A stretch of 64,000 bases of DNA, taken from the NCBI GenBank assembly GCA_005406025.1, contig BGZK01001585.1:62001-126000 (forward strand), given 5' to 3'. The DNA is from Eumeta japonica (Eukaryota; Arthropoda; Insecta; Lepidoptera; Psychidae). Of this stretch, positions 56,100 through 64,000 are shown piece by piece. Each line of letters starts with the position of its first letter. The first letter of the stretch is position 1. The notes under the pieces were generated by a model, which was not told the DNA's origin, searched no databases, and worked only from the letters and a program-made list of their open reading frames with translations. The position numbers were made by a program, and so were the translations under genes.

Positions 56100-57060
56100 C
56101 AACACCACATCGAACGCGATATACTTTGATGGAAAAAAATCACCACTGAAAACAAATCCTTTTACTAAAGGAAATTGTTCATTCTGCTTCGAGTGACTTG
56201 TTCCATATATGTCCAAATAATAAGTTAACGTCATGTAATTGAACAGCACCGCGCAACTTTTATCATCCTGATATAGAGTATCATATTCTAATTACAATGT
56301 GCATAATAAAAATAACAAGAAATACAAGCAGAAAAATAAATTGCTTTTGTTAATGATGAATGACCCGACCTGTATTTCACTTCTTTTTGCGGCGTTGCCG
56401 CTGTTCTCCCTGCCGTCTCCTGTTGAGTTCCGACTCTCTTAGCATCTCCCGTCATTTCAGTGTGAGCGGAACGCAACGCGGAAATGCACATGCATTGTTT
56501 ACTAAAGAATTTACGACGCAACGTGAATGATGAGTTTATTTAGTACCAGTGAGTATTTGGATATAGTGTTAGTGTGGATACGATACTAGTAGCAAATAAC
56601 ATGAATTTTAGCGCCTACATTTCATTTTATTGTGAATTGACGTCAAAGACTATTAACAAGCATTGACTTAGTCACACATCGTTGCCAAGTGTTCTTGCCA
56701 TCAGTTAGCATTGATGATACAGAGTCCTTAATTTATTGTTCATACTAAATTATTCATGTTCTGCTTTATGACTTATACTACTTTTTAAAATAATAATAAT
56801 AAAGGTTAAATATGAATATTTCTTAAGATATTTCATAAGGTCGGTTTTCATAACTGGAATTTATACACTTCTTATTAGACACGTCATAACTTGTAACAAG
56901 TCTAGTTTTATGAAGAATAAAACTATTTTTTAGTTTTTTTTATTGATATTGTGTGTGACGGTACACAACGTTTTGATAATAAAACTTATAGAGTGCTATA
57001 AATATGAAATTAGTGTATTATTTAATCATTATTGCAAACAAACGTTTAAGCAATCGTGAT
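56100..57060. other. Upstream of the collagen exons; candidate 5' exon discussed in findings
   Basis: A basic peptide can be read on the minus strand at about 56445-56381. No transmembrane or coiled-coil exon was recognised in this stretch. Confidence 0.35.
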
Positions 57061-57099
57061 GGCAAAAAAAATGGGAATAAAAGGAAAAGACAATGAGTA

Positions 57100-57960
57100 A
57101 ACGGAAAAGACAGTGTTAGTTTAATCATTTTGATTGTGGAGATTTGATGCTGGTAGATCATTCGCGTTCTGGTCGCCCACTTGAATAGGACATTAAATCT
57201 ACAAAACGAGCAGTAGAAAACTTAGTAGCAGCACTTGTGTATTGGATTACTCTGGACCACCTAAAGACACGACACCCTGTCACTTAAAATCATTATGTAA
57301 GACCTATAAAAGTTGTTGAATATTACCCCACTAGTTATCGAGATTATCCTGCTGAAGATGATCGTTTCATTAAAAGCATTGTGACTTGTGATAAAAAATG
57401 GATTTATCTAACAAATGCAAACAAAAATCAGTGGTTAGACAAAGGACAATTACCTAAATCTGTTGTGAAGGGAAGTCGATTCGAGCCGAAAGTCTTGTTA
57501 TGTATGTGTCTTGTGGAATTATGAAAGTTTAGTGTTATTCGAAATAATTCTAGATGGTCGAACTATTACTTTCGAGATATATGATGAACTACTAACAAGA
57601 ATGTATGAGATTTTGTGACAGAAATATCCAGGTTGATAAACCAAAAATAGGTGTTTTTATCAATGCTAGACCACATACTGTGAAAGTTACACGAGATAAA
57701 ATCAAAAAAATTGGTAGTATTGAACTCTTCTAACATATACAGTACTCAGTACGAACCTTATCACCGACAGACTAGTATTTATTCAAATCCATGGCATAAT
57801 TCTTGCGTGAAAAAAAAGTTGAGTCCGAAGGAGATGTTGAAAATACAGTGCGGCAATTCTTTGGCATTAAGTTCAAAGAGAGGTTTTACTAAGGCCTTAA
57901 AAAACTTGCTGAACGTTGGAAATAAACGTTGGAACATTTATCGTATTCTGTGGTCTTAAA
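57100..57960 (+). pseudogene. Decayed mariner transposase, catalytic half
   Basis: Frame pieces read GDLMLVDHSRSGRPLE, IVTCDKKWIYL with the first catalytic Asp (57385-57420), LYM-type text and, after stops, a closing NSLALSSKRGFTKALKNL and NKRWNIYRIL at 57850-57950. The usual second and third catalytic Asp can be placed only in broken frames. It is a mariner copy near the Mos1/mellifera group by general look. It is unable to transpose. Confidence 0.75.
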
Positions 57961-59080
57961 CTATAGAATAGAATAGGATATACTATAAATATTATTTTTT
58001 TATTTTTGTATGATTATTTAATAAACAAAGTAAACATTAAAAAAACGACTTATTATTTATGAGACCCTTTAATATGTTCTTTTAAGATAACAAGTGACGC
58101 AGTGCTGTTCATTTACATATTGTATGTAAAAACAAATTGTTCTCACTATATATTATAATGCACGGATACTAACAAAAATTTTTTTTTTATGACATGAGTT
58201 TGGAAACTATATTCTGGCAAGCATTCTACCTAGAATATAATGCATTAATAATTGTTACAATAGTTACGATACATATCTTTATTTCTACGCTGTTCCCGAT
58301 TATTCAATATAATGACTACTCCCTTTTGAATGTTGCGGTAATAACATCGTAAACAATAAATTCGTTTAAGAGTCAAAAATTCGGTGTCGTCGGCACACAC
58401 AAAGAAATGTGAATCGATAATATCGTCCTAAATGGCTACGTATCAATCGTCAAATTTTTATTTGTCACTTATTTTAGTGAGTAAATAGTATAATATAAAT
58501 AAAAATAGTTTAGGTCCCTTTACACTAAGGAGTGATGTTTTGCCAATATTTCATAACAGTTCTAAGAACGAATGAAAACGATTACATTCGGACAATTAAT
58601 AACTTTACTAAATCCAGTTTTCGGAAACAATGTAGCTGAATAAGAAATTTTGTGTGTCGTTATTACAACACACTTGTCGATCTTGTAATCTGACAGCAGA
58701 TCACTTCTGTAAACTAAAAACCACTCACTCGATATGGTTATGGCGTGAAAATTATGCAAGGGCAAGAAGATGATTTTCCCGTCGCGCGCTCTCACATCAC
58801 ATTTGAAGTCATAACAATATCTACTGAGTGGATTAAACTTTACAGAAGTGACAGCATGCACTCATCTACGGTACAGTTAATTGAAAAAAAATGATGAATA
58901 TCTGTATATTGTAAAAGAATATAAAAAGTTCGCGGCATTTATATATTAGAATTGAGTAGGAAAACATTAAAAAGTAGTATAGTTACTGAGTAATGAAGTA
59001 GAATATTGAGCAACTTATTAAAACACCTCCGCTTCAAGCCAAACGAGAGCAGATTCCTTAAGCTATAAAACAAAACTACA
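57961..59080. other. Gap: no gene seen
   Basis: AT-rich DNA. The open frame at 58562-58861 (minus) has no features I can support. Confidence 0.45.
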
Positions 59081-59137
59081 AAAACGGTATTATTGTAAAG
59101 AAAGCGTAGAGCGCTTTCTTTACAATAATACCGTTTT
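59081..59137. repeat. Perfect 26-bp inverted repeat with 5-base loop
   Basis: AAAACGGTATTATTGTAAAG plus AAAGCG is followed by a TAGAG loop and the exact reverse complement. The stem has no mismatch. Confidence 0.92.
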
Positions 59138-60074
59138 ACAAAAGGTAATTTTCAAAAATTGGCGCTTAAATTAAATTTAAATGTAAAGGTGACTTTTTGT
59201 TAAGGAGGAGGTTAAGGTTCGAAGGAGGAACCTTTAAGTTATACACAGCAACAAAATGCGATTTGTTTGTAATTTCGTAACTCAATAAAAAGGTCTAGCA
59301 TTTTGCTACAGGAGTACCGCTTACCATAAAAGGAAGACTTAAGAAACTGTTAATTTTTTTAAGTGAAACTTCATTATCGATTTTGTGTATAAATTTAGCA
59401 CGGTATTAAAAAAAAGCGTCAAATTTTCTTTTTAACGTTTTATCATCACGGTTATATGAGTATAACAAAATTGGTAGATGAACAGTTTAATATCTCTGCA
59501 ATAGGAGGGTGGGCAGAAGTATGTATTATACTTTACCTACCCTTTACTTAAGAGGGTAATGTAATACACACAATCAGATATATGCTTTAAGTACATGGAC
59601 ATGGTCGTTTGTAAGTGCAATTAGAAGTTTCTTCAATAAAGTGATATTGTAAAAGGTATTATTCAAACTCAAATGTATTTATAGCCAAAGTGACAATAGT
59701 TATTCATTTTTAAAAATAAACATGTGCTTGTAATTTCGATTATTATTTTATTTTAATCTCACTATTAATTGTATCAGTAACAAGGTGTTGTAACATGAGA
59801 AACTTGTGTCTACATAAATCCTTGATAAAGGGTTTACGAAGGTGTATCTGATATTCTTGAGAAAGAAATGAGAAAAAAATAACAAACTCATTTATCGTAG
59901 TCATGCAATTCACAGCAAAGTTCAATAACGGCATGGCTGAAAAAGGATGTTGCGAATAATTCTATCCTGAGACTACACAGTCCGTAAAATGTAGGGTAGT
60001 ACTGTTAACCACGCTGTAGTGCATTTAGGCTACAGATTCTGATGGAGTCAGGTGTATGCGGTATGGATCATGCA
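59138..60074. other. Gap: no gene seen
   Basis: AT-rich DNA, no coding or RNA signal. Confidence 0.4.
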
Positions 60075-60440
60075 TCTGCCAATAAATATTCATAATCTCC
60101 TTCTTTTTTAGAACAACTTTGCCAAAGAACCCATAGTCATTAAGCTAGCCGTTTCAGACAAAAATAGCTTACAATATGTACATAAAAAATTCACACTGCA
60201 GTCTTGTGAAAAAACACGTACGTGATGCCGCGCCCACCGCGCTCCAGCTCTACGTTGCCAAACATGAAGCGCGGCCTGCATTCGATGGCGTGACCAGACG
60301 CGTTTGGTCGTTGACTTCGTACAAGTTCAACAAGTACGTATTTTGTTAGTAAAAGTTTACGATAGTAACGTTTTTAAAACTAAGATTGTGTGATTAATAT
60401 TAAAGTGTTTAATAACAATACCTTTCACTGCTATCGAATA
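60075..60440 (+). repeat. Dispersed repeat pair, copy B (relative at 50365-50810)
   Basis: Collinear with copy A but about 80 bases shorter, with different internal GC-rich text (60215-60310). Confidence 0.65.
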
Positions 60441-61280
60441 TGCAAATATGATTTATTGTAAGGGAGTTTGCAAAGGCAACATTGCTGTAGCTCTAAGACT
60501 TTATAGCGAAACTTACCGTGACAGTCAAAAACCTGCGAGTCCGCAAGTAATATTGAATGTTGTGTATTTCTGATATACAACGTATACAACGATTTCTCTG
60601 TAATAAACTGGTGCGTTTTAATGGATTTTCCGACATCCACTATTATTTGAGAATTTCAGTTGATGATGATTACGAAATGGTCGTTTTAATAGGTTCTACA
60701 TATGCATGCGTAGGCTGACACACCTACACACCTATCCACCCACATGAAAATTATTGAGAAAGCTTATAACAGCCAATAACAATTTTTAAAATGAAAACTT
60801 TTTTAGACGCTTTGGGCATTTTTTTAGATGGGATAAACCATTGAACTCGCGAAATTGTTATTGTTGCCGTAATCGACACCTTTGTATACAAGTATTTAGA
60901 TATATTGGCCCCATTTACACAAGAGTTGAGTTTGGATTAAAATTAATTGATAAAATAACTATATATAATACAAACATATATTGTGTATATACGGACAATT
61001 TATATATATGTATATTCATTTCGGAACTTTTCGAATTGTATTTGTAAATATACGTTTTAAGCAATATATTGCAATTTTTGTATGTAAAATAATATGCATT
61101 ATTTTTCATGTACAATAGCGCATTAAATGAAAAATGTATCGTATTATAGTATAATTTTTGTAGTAGTAGTTTATAATAATGAACAAAAAATACTCTATTT
61201 AAAAGTATTTTCTGCACAATAAAATATTTCCTGACGATTAAAAAAATACACACGTAATTGTTCAAATTTTCACTTCTGTC
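60441..61280. other. Gap: no gene seen
   Basis: AT-rich DNA. The open frames are weak and compositionally biased. Confidence 0.4.
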
Positions 61281-61640
61281 GGTACTCCCGGAGTGCCACT
61301 GTTTTTTTCGAGTCTCCTTGACTCGTATCAGTTCTGATTTGGATTGTATATTCCAAGAATAGTTTATTGTATAGATATTTGGTTAAGTAGGAAAGCATAA
61401 GACGATGGCGTGTCGAGCCACGGAAGCGTGAGGAGGCACTCGCAGTGACAGCCGAGAGGTCGTGCGTGAGGTCGCGGGCGTCTAATTGGGACCCGCGGGC
61501 TCAGCGTCGAGCCATGCACCACTCCACCACAACCCCGCCGACTACCGTAAATCGACACGGTGGCAGCGCATGGTCGACTCTTTAAAATCCTATCGGAATC
61601 GACGTCCCTACCCTGACTGAATTTGCGTACCGCTATTGTC
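61281..61640. other. GC-richer stretch of unknown nature
   Basis: GAGTGCCACTG... to ...CCCTACCCTGACTG. It has a higher GC content than its flanks and CpG-rich text at 61400-61580. It could be part of a SINE, LTR or promoter; nothing specific could be assigned. Confidence 0.3.
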
Positions 61641-63160
61641 TATAGCGAAACCAAACCATAGAAAAGATAAATTTATATAATTGTGATAACTAAATGGAAA
61701 AGTATTGATTTACGAGAGCATTCCTATTTGTCTGTTTATTTTATGGTGCCTCCATACGAGACCAAAAACAATAAAAAAAGTTTAACGTGCCCTTAATACG
61801 GTAGAGCAGTTATAAGAGCATAGTTTATTGTGAATTTTATGTTTTATTTGAGAGAAATTACAAGAACATTTGTTCTATAGAACAGAGTTATAAAATAGTT
61901 GAAATGACAATCGTGGAATGATAGTGGGTGCACGTGCTTTGTTATTTTGTATGTTTTGACCACGCTGAGCTTAGAATGCAAAACAATTAAAATAAAATTT
62001 ACGTTTCGTAATAATTTGAACAATAAATTAAATAAAATAAAATAAAAACTGGGGTTAATTGACTCAAAACATGCCTTAAAAAAAAATCAAAGGTGCCCTC
62101 GGCGACAGCGTCTTTAAATGCAAAAGGATAGAATCACGCTCAGAAACAAATATGAGGGTCCTGCATTCTACTTTGATGCCGCTATAGAAAAACAGCCGTG
62201 GAATTAGCTATATAGAAGGTTACTAGTGGAAGGTCTACTAATATTAAACCTTTGATGAAACCATTACATCATATTCCAGAACAACAACATGCATTAAAAT
62301 TTAACTAGGGACGACAAATTTATATTAATCTACAAAATCGCGAATAGCCACAGAACTCGTCTGTGGCTAATTTGCGATTGGACCCATATAACATTGTGCA
62401 GCTATAGTTTTATCTATCGGTTCCGGTCTTTGATTCCAGTTCTAATTCCTTTTTCTATTGCGATCACAATCCCGCTCTTGGTCCGGATCATTCATTATGT
62501 CGATCTACACTCCGGAATTTTACGGGTGTGTAATATTATTCTTCTCCTATATCATGTTTACAATGGTGTTGGCCATTCATGTAAGTGAAATAATTAACGA
62601 AGTGTTTGAATATATGTCACTGACGATCCGATCGTGATACCGGTGTCATTCACGGTTTTAATGGAGATGTCGCTATCGATATAAGTCCTGATTCCCGATT
62701 TCAAATCTCCGTCTTTGAGTAGTTGTTCACATGTCGATGCCGATCCATAACCATCGATAACCGACTATCCCCATAGACATTTTATATGAACGACTCTCAC
62801 CACTGCAAGCCTGCTGAAATGAATTTCTGTTTCCACTTTGCTTGGCTTTCTTCTAATTTTATCTTTAGTAAAATCTATTATTATTTGTCATGTGCATTCC
62901 TTTTTTTATTGAAATGGAGATTATTTACTTAAATTGTTTAAAATCACTGCTTTATTTTGCATTTACGTAATATTTTTAATCACTATATTTTCTTGTACGT
63001 TGGAAACGTTAAAGCGGATTGCCCATTCGCATGCTGGGATATATTTACACATTTCCTATTTGTACCTTTCTCAAATAAGGACAGTATTGATTTTTCTTTA
63101 GTGTCACCTGCCGTAGAACTTTTTTTATGGAATTATAGAGGGACACACGAGCATGCGAGC
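61641..63160. other. Gap: no gene seen, one hairpin
   Basis: At about 62337-62378, ATCGCGAATAGCCACAGA and CTGTGGCTAATTTGCGAT form a hairpin with a short loop and one or two mismatches. The open frame at 62957-63232 runs into a dispersed repeat and is not a gene. Confidence 0.45.
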
Positions 63161-63460
63161 CACCAGAGAATACCTGGTCACCGCTGTCCATGGAAATTTA
63201 TGATTCCGAAGAAGTCACCAGTGCGCTACTGACCTTTTGGATAGCAATATGATATCCTATGTAGGAAGGAGTGTCCGATGGACCGGGGAGCAGCTGATAC
63301 GAGAGGTTGTGGAGTGATAGAGAAAGAGTGGCCCAGTGGAATTCTCACTTGCTGGACAAAACGCAACAGCAGAAACTATTACTTTACGCCTGTATTCTAT
63401 GAGTGTTGTACTGCACCGGTCGAGCCGACCCATTTACGTGCTGCAACCAAGTAGACAACA
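63160..63460 (+). repeat. Dispersed repeat, copy B (relative at 31150-31420)
   Basis: Shared text with copy A: CACCAGTGCGCTACTGACC..TTGGATAG, GGCCCAGTGGAATTCTCACT..CTGGAC, CAGCAGAAAC..TAC and GTATTCTATGAGTGTTGT. The family looks like a LINE or SINE tail. Confidence 0.6.
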
Positions 63461-64000
63461 GTACGGATCTACAACTTCTTATTGTTTTAATTAATCATCA
63501 CTGTCTTTGATTTCATTTCCTTTGAAAAACATATACCCATAAAAACAATATATTATACTACATTTTTCCCTGTCAAAGTTTTTTTGCTGTATCTTTTGTT
63601 TAGCCACTTAAAACTTTATTTTGCTCCCGTTTTTTGTTAGAGTTCTGATCCTAGTCCCGGTTAAATTTCCAATTGTAGCCTCACTCTACGTTAAATTTAA
63701 TTATATAGTATTACACCGCATCAAACTATTTTACGGTATATTATTTACTTCGTTGTTTTCAAAGTCTTAGTAATTGGACATTCATTATTTGCCATAAACA
63801 TACCCCTAATTTTTTACAATGTACGGTTCTGGGCCATACGTACCAACTGTGGCCCGGAATGCCTATCAGGTCGTCCCTCTACCTAGTGCTGGGAGGTCGT
63901 TGTACGTTGTAACCCTCCAGTTCGTGGTTGACAATCGAGAAGCTTTTTCCCCAGCGGTAATCAGTTATACGGGCGACGTGACTTGCCCACAGCCTCATCG
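63461..64000. other. Window edge, no gene seen
   Basis: AT-rich, then a more GC-rich edge (63820-64000) that continues outside the window and may be part of another repeat. Confidence 0.35.

Noticed and set aside
60915..61265. 116-codon minus-strand frame
   Set aside because: Made of Tyr/Asn/Ile/Lys-rich low-complexity text in AT-rich DNA. No family features.
1..64000. CRISPR arrays or bacterial operons
   Set aside because: Direct repeats are tandem or dispersed eukaryotic repeats without regular spacers, and genes have introns.

Overview
This window is eukaryotic, almost certainly insect, nuclear DNA. It is AT-rich, its coding parts are short exons with GT-AG introns, and most of it is transposon debris of insect type. 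A tRNA-derived SINE ending in a (TA)n tail, together with the repeat families seen, points to Lepidoptera; that assignment is inference. The window has one convincing host protein-coding gene, one tRNA-Ile gene and many fossil mobile elements.

The host gene lies on the minus strand, from about 56.1 kb down to 26.0 kb. At least 20 small exons encode Gly-X-Y collagen repeats with short non-collagenous breaks. The collagen ends in [18 protein letters not shown], which is the C-terminal signature I recall for the membrane-associated collagens (MACIT group: types XIII, XXIII and XXV, and their insect relative). The N-terminal cytoplasmic and transmembrane exons were not found and may lie to the right of the window. 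Three C-termini are possible: a spliced acidic tail exon (26020-26211), read-through of the intron, or a far exon at 20.1 kb with an AATAAA signal. At three exon junctions, and inside one exon, the frame is off by one base, each time beside a run of G or C. Assembly base loss or undetected microexons are the leading explanations.

Layout: 0.5-2.7 kb, hAT fossil (ZBED5-like). 2.76-7.5 kb, a tandem repeat split by a complete 4-kb hAT with 17-bp inverted termini and a perfect 8-bp target duplication. 8.0-12.9 kb, a jockey-clade LINE, nearly full length but broken, with poly-A tail and 12-bp target duplication. 13.8-16.1 kb, an element with about 200-bp inverted repeats that holds a Penelope-like fragment and a cysteine-rich fossil ORF. 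16.2-19.5 kb, a MITE, an unrecognised decayed coding region, a palindromic MITE and a SINE. 20-22 kb, candidate terminal exon, LINE fragment and tRNA-Ile. 23-26 kb, a tandem repeat and a Helitron-like protein fragment. 26-56 kb, the collagen gene, whose introns hold LINE, gypsy, mariner and hAT copies and a large inverted repeat family (33.3 and 54.0 kb). 56-64 kb, a mariner fossil, a perfect 26-bp hairpin and dispersed repeats.

Apart from the collagen and the tRNA there is no evidence of genes working together. The mobile elements are mostly dead copies interrupted by stops and frameshifts.
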